This document shows, piece after piece, positions 33,610 to 43,429 of a stretch of DNA of 64,000 bases. This DNA comes from Roseivivax marinus (GTDB lineage: Bacteria; Pseudomonadota; Alphaproteobacteria; Rhodobacterales; Rhodobacteraceae), in contig NZ_FOAI01000003.1 in NCBI RefSeq assembly GCF_900109705.1, positions 1-64,000 of the forward strand. The letters run 5' to 3'. Under the pieces are notes generated by a model. It did no database searches. It was not told the origin of the DNA and saw only the letters and a list, made by a program, of their open reading frames with translations. Every line of letters starts with the position of its first letter. Within the stretch, counting starts at the first letter, position 1. A program made the position numbers and the translations under genes.

Positions 33610-35907
33610 TCAGCCACCCACGATCTCTAGGTTCGGGATCGGCACGACGAACTTGCCGCCGGCTTCCAGGAACGCCGCCTGCTGGCGGACGATCTCGTCG
33701 CGGAAGTTCCACGGCAGGATCATCACGTATTCCGGGCGGTCGGTCTCAAGACGCGATGGATCGTCGATCGGAATTCGCACGCCGGGCATGAACTTGCCCT
33801 GCTTGTGGATGTTGCGGTCCACCGCGTACTCGATCGAGGACGAGTCGAGCGCGAGGTAGTTGAGCATGATCGTGCCCTTCGCCGCCGCGCCGTAGGCCAC
33901 GATGCGTTTTCCATCGGCGCGGATGTCCGAGACCAGCTTGCGCGCCGCGTCGCGGAACGCGTGCACCCGGTTCCCGAAATCTGCGTAGTAGTCGTAGCGG
34001 TCGAGCCCGAGCGCCGCCTCCTCGGCCAGGATCTCCGTCACCGCCGGAGACGGATCCGCCGTCTTGCCGAAATAGAGCCGGAGCGATCCACCGTGGATCG
34101 GCAGACGCCGCACGTCGTTCAGGAAGAGACCGTTGCGCTCGAACAGCGCCTTGGCGGAGCCGACCGAGAAGTAGCACAGGTGCTCGTGATAGATCGTGTC
34201 GAACTCGATGAAGTCGATCAGGTCGCGGACGTAGGGAAACTCGACCACCACCTGGCCGGTGTCCGACAGCAGCGTCTCCATGCCCCGCACGAGGTCGTTC
34301 TGATCCGCGACATGGGCCACCACGTTGTTGGCGATGATGAGGTCCGCCGGCCCGCGCGTCTCGCGCAGCATGGTAGCGACGCGGGTGCCGAAGAAGTCGA
34401 CCAGGGTGTCGATACCCTTTTCGATCGCCGCGCCCGCCGGCTGCGAGGCCGGATCGACGCCCAGCACCTGGATGCCGCGGTTCCTGAAGTTCTGCAGCAT
34501 GTAGCCGTCGTTCGACGCGATCTCGACCACCCGGTGATCTGGGCCGAGTCCGTTGCGCTCGATCAGCTCGTCGGCGTTGGCCTTGGAGTGGGCGAGCAGG
34601 TCTTCGGAGAAGGACGAGAAGTAGACGTAGTCGTCGCCGAACATCTCCTCCGGCGGACGCGTCTCGAGAAGCTGGACCAGCGTGCAGTGCGGGCAGTAGC
34701 CCAGCCGCAGAGGCACGAGGCTCTCGCTCTGGGAGAGGCGCGAGGTCTCCAGCAGGCCGTCCGAGCGCGGCATCAGGCCGAGGTCGAGGATCGGCTCCAG
34801 CCCGTGATGATCGCACGAGATGCAGTGCACCTGCGCGGCGTCGCTGCGGAAGGCGTCGGTGACGCTGGCCACGCGCTTGACCTGGTGGCGCAGCGAGGTG
34901 TCGAGGATGCCGTCGCCGATCAGTTTGTGGATGTGGCCGATGCGCTGGTAGCGCGTGCCCTCGAACTCGTCGAGCGTGAGCGCCTGCGCCTTGTAGGCCT
35001 CGTAGAGGCTCTGTGCGCCCCGGCGGGCGTCCCATTGCGGCTCGAAGTGCGGCATCACCCGTCGGATCTTGTCGCAGTTCACCCGGTAGCAGCGCGTGTC
35101 CGGGCCGGCGTCGTCGGCGAAGGTCACCTCGCAGCCGGGCACGACCTCGGCCACGATCTCGGCCAGTTCGCGGATCTGGTAATTGTGTTCGGTGACGCCG
35201 ACGTTGAACGCCTCGTTGCGGATCGCCTCGACCGGGGTGTCGAGCGTCGCGGTGAAGGCGCGCGCGATGTCCTCGATATGGGTGATCGGCCGCCACGGGG
35301 TGCCGTCCGACTTCATGTGGATGTTGCCGGTTGTCACCGCCCACGCCACGAGATTGTTCAGGACGAGGTCGAACCGGATCCGCGGGCTGACGCCGTAGGC
35401 CGTGGCCGAGCGCAGGAAAGTCGGGCAGAAGGTGTCGTCGGCCAGCCCGGCGAGGCCGCGCTCGGACATCACCTTGCTTTCGCCGTAGGGCGTGACGGGG
35501 TTGAAGGCGCCGGTCTCGTCGATGAAGTCCGCACCGCTCGCCCCGTAGTTCGAGCACGACGAGGAGAAGACGAAGCGCGACACGCCGGCCGCCTTTGCGG
35601 CGCGGGCGACCCGCATCGTGCCTTCGAAATTGATGTCGTAAGTGGTCTCGGGGCGGAAGTTGCCGAGCGGATCGTTCGAAAGCGCCGCGAGGTGCATCAC
35701 GGCGTCCACGCCCTCGAAGTCCGCCGGTTCGGCGTCGCGGACGTCCTTCACCAGCGTCGGCACGTCGATCATGTCGCCGCCGGGTGCGAAGGTGCAGCGC
35801 TCGTAGAGATCGCTGTCCAGGCCGACGACCTCGTGGCCGGCCGCGCGGAGCATGGGGGTCAGCACGACGCCGATGTAGCCGCGGTTTCCTGTGACGAGAA
35901 CTTTCAT
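33610..35907 (-). CDS. SDR epimerase/dehydratase fused to C-methyltransferase
   Basis: 765 residues from ATG 35907, with GGGAG eight bases upstream; ATG 35913 overlapping the rfbF stop is the alternative. Residues 1-345 are an extended SDR: GNRGYIG (7-13), SSS (115-117) and YGESK (Y141, K145) are all present. Residues 355-765 are a complete C-methyltransferase: zinc Cys at 362, 365, 405 and 408, core [14 protein letters not shown] (460-473), [12 protein letters not shown], and C-terminal [17 protein letters not shown]. The two halves likely act in sequence on a CDP-sugar made from RfbF product. I read the frame through the junction (about 345-355) and saw no interruption. Confidence 0.9.
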   Translation of the reverse strand: MKVLVTGNRGYIGVVLTPMLRAAGHEVVGLDSDLYERCTFAPGGDMIDVPTLVKDVRDAEPADFEGVDAVMHLAALSNDPLGNFRPETTYDINFEGTMRVARAAKAAGVSRFVFSSSCSNYGASGADFIDETGAFNPVTPYGESKVMSERGLAGLADDTFCPTFLRSATAYGVSPRIRFDLVLNNLVAWAVTTGNIHMKSDGTPWRPITHIEDIARAFTATLDTPVEAIRNEAFNVGVTEHNYQIRELAEIVAEVVPGCEVTFADDAGPDTRCYRVNCDKIRRVMPHFEPQWDARRGAQSLYEAYKAQALTLDEFEGTRYQRIGHIHKLIGDGILDTSLRHQVKRVASVTDAFRSDAAQVHCISCDHHGLEPILDLGLMPRSDGLLETSRLSQSESLVPLRLGYCPHCTLVQLLETRPPEEMFGDDYVYFSSFSEDLLAHSKANADELIERNGLGPDHRVVEIASNDGYMLQNFRNRGIQVLGVDPASQPAGAAIEKGIDTLVDFFGTRVATMLRETRGPADLIIANNVVAHVADQNDLVRGMETLLSDTGQVVVEFPYVRDLIDFIEFDTIYHEHLCYFSVGSAKALFERNGLFLNDVRRLPIHGGSLRLYFGKTADPSPAVTEILAEEAALGLDRYDYYADFGNRVHAFRDAARKLVSDIRADGKRIVAYGAAAKGTIMLNYLALDSSSIEYAVDRNIHKQGKFMPGVRIPIDDPSRLETDRPEYVMILPWNFRDEIVRQQAAFLEAGGKFVVPIPNLEIVGG

Positions 35908-35909
35908 GG

Positions 35910-36686
35910 TCATTGCTCCCAACGGGCCCAGGGACGGTCACCCGTATCCCAGAGCTTCTGCAGAACGTGCTTGTCGCGGAGGGTGTCCATCGCGGACCAG
36001 AAGCCCTCGTGCCGGTAGGCCATGAGCTGTCCGTCGCGGGCGAGGTTCTCGAGCGGGGCGTGCTCGAACATCACGTCGTCGCCCTCGATGTAATCGAAGA
36101 CCTCGGGCTCCAGCACGAAGAAGGCGCCGTTGATCCAGCCCTCGGCGGTCTGCGGCTTCTCCTCGAAGGCGGTGACCTTGTCGCCGTCGAACTTCATGTG
36201 GCCGTAGCGCGCAGGCGGCCGCACAGCGGTGATCGTGGCGAGCTTGCCGTGCGACTTGTGGAAGTCGATGAGTTTGGGGATGTCCACGTCCGACACGCCA
36301 TCGCCCCAGGTCAGCATGAAGGTGCCGTCGCCCATGTAGGGTTTCAGCCGCTTCACCCGACCGCCGGTCAGCGTCTCGTCTCCGGTCTCGATCAGGTCGA
36401 CGGCCCAGGGCGCGTGGTTGCGCTGGTGCGGCTCGACGGGAATGTCCGACCCCATCCGCACAGTGAGGTTGCCGTGAAGCGAGCCGTACTCGGCGAAGTA
36501 GCGCTTGATGTAGTCGCCCTTGTACCCCAGCGCGACGGCGAAGTCGTTGAAGCCGTAGTGCGAGTAGATCATCATGATGTGCCACAGGATCGGGCGGCCG
36601 CCGATCTCGACCATCGGCTTGGGCCGGACGCTGGTTTCCTCGGCGAGGCGGGTTCCCTTCCCGCCGGCAAGAATGGCTGTTTTCAT
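35910..36686 (-). CDS. rfbF: glucose-1-phosphate cytidylyltransferase
   Basis: 258 residues, normal family length. Nucleotidyltransferase signature [22 protein letters not shown], then [10 protein letters not shown], the metal-binding [11 protein letters not shown] and [14 protein letters not shown]. It makes CDP-glucose from CTP and glucose 1-phosphate, the entry to CDP-deoxysugars. A typical partner, CDP-glucose 4,6-dehydratase (RfbG), is not seen in the window, so the adjacent SDR domain may take that place or rfbG lies elsewhere. First gene of the minus-strand unit running to 27130; the promoter must be in the 140 bases upstream. Confidence 0.96.
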   Translation of the reverse strand: MKTAILAGGKGTRLAEETSVRPKPMVEIGGRPILWHIMMIYSHYGFNDFAVALGYKGDYIKRYFAEYGSLHGNLTVRMGSDIPVEPHQRNHAPWAVDLIETGDETLTGGRVKRLKPYMGDGTFMLTWGDGVSDVDIPKLIDFHKSHGKLATITAVRPPARYGHMKFDGDKVTAFEEKPQTAEGWINGAFFVLEPEVFDYIEGDDVMFEHAPLENLARDGQLMAYRHEGFWSAMDTLRDKHVLQKLWDTGDRPWARWEQ

Positions 36687-36825
36687 AACGATTTGGACTC
36701 CTCTTGGATCGAGGTGGAAAAGCAGGCAGTTCGAAAAGGTATCGGGTCTATGGTCGTGATCCGGGCCAATCCCGGAGGGTCTTCGGTGGCCGAGCGAGGC
36801 CGGTGGTGCAGTGGTCCTTCCCTGC

Positions 36826-39800
36826 TCAGACGAACAGCGCGTCGTAGGCGAAGTTCTCGTCGTCGAGGGTCAGGTCGTAGACGGCGTTGAGGACGCCGAT
36901 CAGTTCGTCGGACTCTCCGGCGGCGCCGATGTGCCAGATCGCCGTGCCGGCGGGCAGGCCGGCCTCGTCCACCGAAAGGCGATAGTCGGCTGCGGTGCCG
37001 GCAAGGCGGACCACGTCGGTGCCCGCTTCGAAATCCCAGACGAAGGCATAGTCCGCGCGCCCGTCACTGGTGGCGACGCCATCGTCGTAGAAGACGGTGC
37101 CGTGCTGGCCGAGCACGAATTCGTCGGCCCCGCCTCCGCCCACGAACACGTCCGTCTCGCCCTGTCCGGGAGACGCGCTCAAGGGGTCCACGGCCAGCAA
37201 CAGCTCGTCCGTTGCGTCGCCCTGGATTATGTCGTCGCCGGTGATCTCGGTCACGCTCAGATCGCCGAAGGTCACGTCGTAGTAATGGGCATTAAGATAG
37301 ATCGAGCCGGTGGCCGGTGCCTCGTCGATCGAGAAGCTCTCGTAGGTCTTGAGGGTCCAGTCGACCGGCTCCGGCGTGCCGGCCTCCCAGACCTTCATCG
37401 AGTAGACCCGGTCGTAGAGATCGCCCTGCTCGACGCGAACGGTGACGTTGTAGGTCGTATCCTCTTCAACCGTCATTCCGTCGATGCCCAGCACCTCCGA
37501 GAAGCTGTGATAGCTGTGGCTCTTGAAACGACCGGTATAGAAGAACCCGGCGCCGGGCTCGTAGTTCGAGGCCGGCTGCCAGTCGATGAAGCGCCCCTCG
37601 GTATGACCATCCCAGAGCATCCCGATGGCGAATGCGCCGCCGTCGCGTCCGTTGGGATCGACGTTGGTCAGGTCGTTGGGGGTAATGGTGAGGTTGAGCT
37701 CGTAGTTGTCCCATCCCTGATCGCCGAGCACCAGCAGCCGGTCGTAGCCCAGATCCACCGGACGCACGCCGTTGGCGTCCCAGCTCCAGGTTCCGTCGGC
37801 GACCTGCACCACCTCCTGGATGTCGGTGACGGTCTCCCAGTCGATGGCGTAGGTCTTGTCCCAGCCGTCGCCCGCGACGTAATCGACGGTCACGTCACGC
37901 TCGAACACCGCGCCGGTGTCGATGGTCGCGACGATCGTCACGATGTCATCGGCGGCGCTGCCGTCCAGTTCGGCATAGTCGATGTCGATGTTGAAGTCGC
38001 CCGCCTCCTGCAGGCGCCGCGTGTCCGGCCCGATGGACAGCTCGCGGACCGGGCCGCCGTTCAGGCGATATCCCAGGTCCACCACGTTCGGGGCGACCGC
38101 GCCGAGGATGTTGATCCAGCGTTGCCCTTCGCCGGGCGTCCCGAAGCTCTGGGTGTCGCCGTACCAGATGTCGATCGGGTCTCGCGCGTCGAGCGTGGCC
38201 GTCGCGCTCGATTGCAGCGCGCCGTCGGTAACGGTGAAGTCGAGGGTGGCGATCCCGTCGAAGCCCGGGGTCGGCGTGTAGGTGAAGGTTCCGTCGCCAT
38301 TGTCGATGAGCGTGCCTTCGGACACCGTGCCCACGGACACCAGCGACAGAGTGTCTTCGAGATCGGGGTCGTAGGACGTCCTGAGCAGGTCGGAGGCGTC
38401 GAAGGTTACCGTCTCGGGCACGCCAATCGAGACGTCCTGCGCCACTGGGGCGTGGTTGACGGGGACGTAGGTGCCGTCCTCGGCGGTTATGGGCTCCTGC
38501 ACGGTCTCGAACCAGTCGACCTCGGCGATGTAGCCCGGCACTTCACCGGTGAACGAGGTGCTGCCCGCGAACACACCCACTTCCGTGACGGACATCGCGC
38601 GCTCGTAGGTGAAGGCTTCGATCCAGTCGCTGCCGCCGCCGCGATACTGGAACGAGAACGCGTCCCCCTCACGCACGATGCGCAGGTCCTCGATGGTCGC
38701 GCTGGTGGCCCGGAACAGCGGATATTCCGTCTGCCCATCGACGATGGTGCCGACGATCAGGGTGCGGGTGCTGCCCGTGAAGGCCAGGTCGAAGCGCAGC
38801 CAGTTGCCCTCGTCCTCGATCACCAGCAGCCCGTGCTCCTGGTATTGCTGCGTGGGCGTGGAGAGGAAGCCGGCGGAGATGTCGAAGTCGAGGTCGAGCA
38901 CGTCCTGCACGATCCGCGGCGTGGTCATCACGTTCGACGCGCTGACCTGAACGCCCTGCGGCGAGACGATCAGCGCCATCGCGTCGTTGCCCTCGTAGCC
39001 GATGCGCGCCTCGCCCGCGATGCCCTCGAAGCGCCAGGCCGGATCGAGCGCGCCGCCCGAGAAGTCATCCGAAACCGCGTCGAACAGGTCGACCAGCACG
39101 GTAACGGAGCCGGTGGACACGAAGCCGCCGTCGGTCACCGAATACTGGAAGGTGTCGGTGCCCTCGAAGCCCGGATCGGGGGTGTAGGTATAGTTGCCGC
39201 CGCCGAGGTCCGTGATCGTGCCGTTGGCGGGATCGGTCATCGCGACGACGCTCAGAGGATCGCGGTTGATGTCGTAGTCGTTCGCGGTGAGGTCCGCTTC
39301 GGTGAAGGCCAGCACCGTGCCGGGATCCATCTTGAAAAGATCGGGGGCCGGCTCGGGCGGAGTCGCGGGTGGCTCGTAGCCGTCGTCTTCGACGCTGATC
39401 GGGTCGGCATCGGACTCCACGTAGTCGACCCGCGCGGTCAGGGCGGCATCTGGTCCGACGCTGCCCGCGAAGAGGCCCGCGGCGGTGATCTCCATGCTGC
39501 TGGTGGCGGTGCCTGCGCTGCTCCAGTTCACCCCGTCCACCGAGGTGAACATGGTGTAGACGTCGCCGGTCCGCTCTACGCGGATGTATCCGGTGTCCTC
39601 GTCGATGGTGGTCCGGATCGCGGTGCTGGTGCGGCCGTCCTCGGTCACCGCGGCAAAAGCGTAGAGCCGCGATCCGTCCGAGTAGAGGTCGAAACGCATC
39701 CAGTTCGTCTCGTCGGCCTCGAACAGGAAGCCCTGCATCTGGTGGCGCTCGGTCGGCTGGTCGAGAAAGCGCGCTTCGAGGGTCATGTCGGTGTTGCCCA

Positions 39801-42684
39801 CCACCTGCATCGCCGTGGCGGCGTTGCGGGTATTGCCCCAGAGGTCGTGGTTGCCGGGTCCGGTCGACAGCGTGAGGAAGGCGTCGTCCGCATCGCCGCC
39901 GAGGCCCTGCGACGTGCCCTCGGGGAGGGTCAGCGTCCAGCCGAAGTCGAGTGCGCCGGTGTGGAAGTCGTCCGACCCGAAGGCCGGCGGCGGCGGGGTG
40001 CCGACGGTCAGCCGAACTGTGGCGGTGTCGGTATTGGTGCCGTCGCTCACCGTGTAGTCGAACGCGTCGTAGCCGTTGTATCCGGCGTTCGGCGTGTAGG
40101 TGAACCCGCCGGAGCCGTTGGCCACCAACGTGCCGTTCGAGGGCATGGTGACGCCCGTGATCGTCAGCGGGTCGCCGTCGGGATCGCTGTCGTTGCCGGT
40201 CAGGTCCTTGGCCGTCAACTCGATCGCGGTATCCGCGGGCGTCGATATGTCATCGTCCGTGGCGGACGGGGGGCCGGTGATGCCGTCCTCGGTCAGAGCC
40301 GGGCGGGCGTCCGTCTGGACGTAGTCGACCTCGACCGTGTGGCCCATCGCCCCGCCGGTGCTGCCCGCAAAGACGCCCATCTGGGTGACCTGCATGGCAT
40401 GGACGAAAGAGCCCGCTTCGCGCCAGGTCTCGCCGTCCAGAGAGGTAAGCATGGTGAACGTGTCGCCGGACCGCTCGACCCGCAGGAACGGGGCGGTTCC
40501 TTCTGGGAGGGTCGTGCGGAACGCCGTCGAGGACTTCCCGTTCACCGTGATGGCCGCGAAGGCGTAAAGCGCGGCACCGTCTGAATAGGTGTCGAAGCGC
40601 AGCCAGTTCTGCGCATCCTGCTCCACAACGAAGCCCTGCATCTGGAACCGTTGAAACGGCGTCGAGAGGAACCGCGCCTCGAGTCCGAAGTCCTCGTCGC
40701 TGACCTCCTGCATGATCCGCGCGGCCTGGTTGGTGTTCCAGATGTCGTGATTGCCCTCGCGGGTCGACAGGACCAACACGGAATCCGGGCCGCTGGTCGC
40801 GAAGGCAAGGGCGGTGCCGTCGGGCGTGATCCGCGTCCATTCGGGGCCGAGCACGCCGTCGTGGAAATCGTCCGGCAGGAAGGCCGGCGGCGGCGGCGTG
40901 CCTACCGTCAGAACCAGCGTCGCGCTGGCCTCGGAGGTGCCGTCGCTGATCGTGTAGCTCACGACGTCCATGCCGGTATAGCCCGCCGCGGGCTGGTAGG
41001 TGTAGGTGCCGTCGCCATTGTCGGTCAGCGTGCCGTGCCCCGGCGTGCCGAACGACACGAGCGTGAGCGGATCGCCGTCCGGGTCGCTGTCGTTGCCGAG
41101 CAGGTCGGCGGCTGTGAGGATCAACGCCGTGTCTTCCGGCGTGGCAAGGGCGTCATCCACCGCCTCGGGCGGCGCACTGATCCCGTCTTCCGTGAAGATC
41201 GGGTCGGCGGCGCTTTCCACGTAGTCGATGCGCGCGGTGTAGCTGCCGGCGGTGCCCGCGCTGCCGGCGAACACACCGGCAGAGCTGACCGCCATCGCGT
41301 TGGTCAGCGACCCCGCGGTGGTCCAGGTCGTGCCGTCCTGCGAGTAGGTGAAGGTGTAGGTGTCACCGACCCTTTCGAGCCGGAGGAACGGCGCGGCGCC
41401 TTCAGGGATCGCGACGCTGAAGGCGGCCCGTGACGATCCGTTCTCGGTAATCGCGGCAAAGGCGTAGAGCTTGTTGCCGTCGGAATAGGTGTCGAAACGC
41501 AGCCAGTTCTGCGCATCCTGCTCCACCACGTAGCCCTGCATCTGGTAACGCGCGCTGGGCGTCGAGAGGAACCGCGCCTCGAGCGCGAAGTCCTCGTCCG
41601 ACATCTCCTGCATCGCCCGCGCGGCGCGGTTGGTGTTCCAGATGTCGTGGTTTCCGGACCCCGTGGTCAGCGTCAGGACCGAGTCCGCTCCCTCAACGGC
41701 CAGCCCCTGGGACGACCCGCTCGGCAGGATGACGCTCCAGTCGGGCGCGAGCGTGGCGGCATGGAAATCGTCCGAGGCGAAGGCCGGCGGGGGCAGGGTG
41801 CCGACGGTGACGATGACCGTGGCATCGACCTCCGTGGTGCCGTCGGTCACGGTGTAGGCGAAGCTGTCGTCGCCGACATAGCCGGTCGCGGGCTGGTAGG
41901 TCCACGTGCCGTCGCCGTTGTCGGTGACGGTGCCTTGCGCCGGTGCGCCGACCGAGACCAGCGTCAGCGGATCGCCGTCCGGGTCGCTGTCATTGCCGAG
42001 TAGATCGGTCGGCGTCAGGATCAGCGCCGTGTCCTCGGGCGTCGCGAGCGCATCGTCCATCGGCTGGGGCGGCGCGCTGACGCCGTCTTCCGTCGCGATG
42101 GGATCATCGGCGCTTTCCACGTAATCGATCCGCGCGGTGTAGCTGCCCGCGCTGCCCGAACTGCCGGCGAAGACGCCCGCCGAGGTCACCGTCATCGCGT
42201 TGGTGAGCGAGCCGGCCGTGGTCCACGTCGCACCGTCCTGGGAATAGGCGAATGTGTAGGTGTCTCCGACCCGCTCGAGCCGCAGGTAGGGTGCGCTGCC
42301 GGCGGGGATCGCGGCGCTGAAGGCGGCGCGGGAGGATCCGTTCTCGGTGATCGCGGCGAACGCGTAGAGCGTGCTGCCGTTCGAGTACGTGTCGAAGCGC
42401 AGCCAGTTCTGCGCGTCCTGTTCCACCAGGTAGCCCTGCATCTGGTAGCGCTGGGTGGGCGTCGACAGGAAGCGCGCCTCGAGGGAAAAATCCTCGTCGG
42501 TCATGTCCTGCATGACGCGGGCGGCGCGGTTGGTATTCCAGATGTCGTGGTTCTGGGTAGAGGTCGTCAGTTCAAACCACGCATCCGTCCCGTCGCCTCC
42601 GAGGCCCGAAGAGATCGTGGCCGGACCTTCGACGGACCAGCCATCGGCAAGCAATGCGCCGGAAAAGTCGTCCGAGAATGCCAT
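36826..42684 (-). CDS. giant modular adhesin-like protein
   Basis: 1952 residues from ATG 42684, with no signal peptide. Five consecutive modules of about 300 residues (residues 1 to about 1510), each a laminin/DUF1349-like beta-sandwich (NHDIWNTNRAARxMQ, QNWLRFDTYSxG, LYAFAAIT) followed by an Ig/cadherin-like repeat (LTLVSVG..GT..DNGDGTxTYxPxxGYxGxD, PPPAFxSDDFH at the joints). Next come a divergent Ig-type domain, a further LamG-like region (about 1605-1790), and a C-terminal RTX-like segment (FVGGGGADEFVLG, about 1850) ending in FAYDALFV. This is the plan of type I-secreted adhesins; secretion and a biofilm or cell-surface role are inferred. Several huge plus-strand frames over it are shadows. 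Confidence 0.88.
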   Translation of the reverse strand: MAFSDDFSGALLADGWSVEGPATISSGLGGDGTDAWFELTTSTQNHDIWNTNRAARVMQDMTDEDFSLEARFLSTPTQRYQMQGYLVEQDAQNWLRFDTYSNGSTLYAFAAITENGSSRAAFSAAIPAGSAPYLRLERVGDTYTFAYSQDGATWTTAGSLTNAMTVTSAGVFAGSSGSAGSYTARIDYVESADDPIATEDGVSAPPQPMDDALATPEDTALILTPTDLLGNDSDPDGDPLTLVSVGAPAQGTVTDNGDGTWTYQPATGYVGDDSFAYTVTDGTTEVDATVIVTVGTLPPPAFASDDFHAATLAPDWSVILPSGSSQGLAVEGADSVLTLTTGSGNHDIWNTNRAARAMQEMSDEDFALEARFLSTPSARYQMQGYVVEQDAQNWLRFDTYSDGNKLYAFAAITENGSSRAAFSVAIPEGAAPFLRLERVGDTYTFTYSQDGTTWTTAGSLTNAMAVSSAGVFAGSAGTAGSYTARIDYVESAADPIFTEDGISAPPEAVDDALATPEDTALILTAADLLGNDSDPDGDPLTLVSFGTPGHGTLTDNGDGTYTYQPAAGYTGMDVVSYTISDGTSEASATLVLTVGTPPPPAFLPDDFHDGVLGPEWTRITPDGTALAFATSGPDSVLVLSTREGNHDIWNTNQAARIMQEVSDEDFGLEARFLSTPFQRFQMQGFVVEQDAQNWLRFDTYSDGAALYAFAAITVNGKSSTAFRTTLPEGTAPFLRVERSGDTFTMLTSLDGETWREAGSFVHAMQVTQMGVFAGSTGGAMGHTVEVDYVQTDARPALTEDGITGPPSATDDDISTPADTAIELTAKDLTGNDSDPDGDPLTITGVTMPSNGTLVANGSGGFTYTPNAGYNGYDAFDYTVSDGTNTDTATVRLTVGTPPPPAFGSDDFHTGALDFGWTLTLPEGTSQGLGGDADDAFLTLSTGPGNHDLWGNTRNAATAMQVVGNTDMTLEARFLDQPTERHQMQGFLFEADETNWMRFDLYSDGSRLYAFAAVTEDGRTSTAIRTTIDEDTGYIRVERTGDVYTMFTSVDGVNWSSAGTATSSMEITAAGLFAGSVGPDAALTARVDYVESDADPISVEDDGYEPPATPPEPAPDLFKMDPGTVLAFTEADLTANDYDINRDPLSVVAMTDPANGTITDLGGGNYTYTPDPGFEGTDTFQYSVTDGGFVSTGSVTVLVDLFDAVSDDFSGGALDPAWRFEGIAGEARIGYEGNDAMALIVSPQGVQVSASNVMTTPRIVQDVLDLDFDISAGFLSTPTQQYQEHGLLVIEDEGNWLRFDLAFTGSTRTLIVGTIVDGQTEYPLFRATSATIEDLRIVREGDAFSFQYRGGGSDWIEAFTYERAMSVTEVGVFAGSTSFTGEVPGYIAEVDWFETVQEPITAEDGTYVPVNHAPVAQDVSIGVPETVTFDASDLLRTSYDPDLEDTLSLVSVGTVSEGTLIDNGDGTFTYTPTPGFDGIATLDFTVTDGALQSSATATLDARDPIDIWYGDTQSFGTPGEGQRWINILGAVAPNVVDLGYRLNGGPVRELSIGPDTRRLQEAGDFNIDIDYAELDGSAADDIVTIVATIDTGAVFERDVTVDYVAGDGWDKTYAIDWETVTDIQEVVQVADGTWSWDANGVRPVDLGYDRLLVLGDQGWDNYELNLTITPNDLTNVDPNGRDGGAFAIGMLWDGHTEGRFIDWQPASNYEPGAGFFYTGRFKSHSYHSFSEVLGIDGMTVEEDTTYNVTVRVEQGDLYDRVYSMKVWEAGTPEPVDWTLKTYESFSIDEAPATGSIYLNAHYYDVTFGDLSVTEITGDDIIQGDATDELLLAVDPLSASPGQGETDVFVGGGGADEFVLGQHGTVFYDDGVATSDGRADYAFVWDFEAGTDVVRLAGTAADYRLSVDEAGLPAGTAIWHIGAAGESDELIGVLNAVYDLTLDDENFAYDALFV
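38150..42684 (-). repeat. five tandem about 900-base coding repeats
   Basis: Module joints (PPPAF encoded by a GGCCGGCGG-rich stretch) recur near 41790, 40890 and 39990, giving a spacing of about 900 bases; the fifth module, from about 39090, is more diverged. Modules 1-3 share long near-identical DNA stretches, so recent duplication or homogenisation is likely and the copy number may vary between strains. Confidence 0.85.
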
Positions 42685-43429
42685 TCAATATCCACACGAA
42701 AAAATGTCGCCCGAATCCCGATGGGCGCAAGGTAATCCCATTCAGCGTATCGCCGGGCAGCGAGAAGCCAAGATCGATGATGTGTCATACAGGTTTGTCG
42801 CGCTTTGGTTGTGTTCGGGTTTGCGCTGGGCGTGTCGGGTGTTTGCGGGATTTGCCAAGGGACGAATCGCACGCTTCCGCTTCCGTCCGGGACCGGCGTG
42901 AAAGCGATGGCTCCGCCGTCTCGGCGCGTTCGCCCCGGTCCGTGGTTGCTGTGTGTCCATGGTAGGGGTGTTCTGTCCGAATTGAGGCTAAATATATTCT
43001 AAATCAGATGCATGGCGCCGTGACGGAGAGACACCTCGACCGCGTTCAGCGGAGGCCGCGGAGGCTTTCCTGCCCGCTTTGCGAGGCATCGGAATAGGTG
43101 CGCTGCAGTGGCTGCGACCGCCGTTGCACCGCATCGCGCATGCGATTCGCGTGGGCATCCGATCGGGCCGCACGGCGAGGGCATCCGCTCTTCTCAAGGG
43201 TTTCCCACGCGTGCATCTGCAAAACGCTTACCAGTTTTGCTCTCTTAGGTTGTGTTATTGGAAGAAACTTTTCAGTTGTGAACGAGACGCCGTTCCCGGA
43301 AACTGTATCGTGCGGACATTCGAGTCCTGAGGCCGCACGTGGAGGGCTCGAACGCTCTTCGCAGGCAGCACCTCGAAGGCCGCACATTGAATTGTATCAC
43401 ATTTTTTAATTTCGTTTCGGGATATTGGC
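42685..43429. other. 745-base intergenic region with a motif site
   Basis: Lies between the divergent adhesin and kinase-like genes. It holds the TTAGGTTGT motif at 43245 and a one-mismatch relative (TTTGGTTGT) at 42804-42812, plus AT-richer patches at 42985-43005 and 43385-43420 where promoters are likely. No frame here has family features. Confidence 0.5.
43245..43253 (+). promoter_or_regulatory. TTAGGTTGT motif, site B
   Basis: Lies 185 bases upstream of the kinase-like gene on the same strand. The context TGCTCTCTTAGGTTGTG matches site C (56266) at 16 of 17 positions, well beyond the nine-base core. Confidence 0.5.

Noticed and set aside
36811-40584. 1257-codon plus-strand frame
   Set aside because: Antisense to the giant modular protein; open only because of its repetitive codon use.
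42804-42812. TTTGGTTGT as a fourth motif copy
   Set aside because: One mismatch in the core and no close downstream gene on that strand; kept only as a note with site B.
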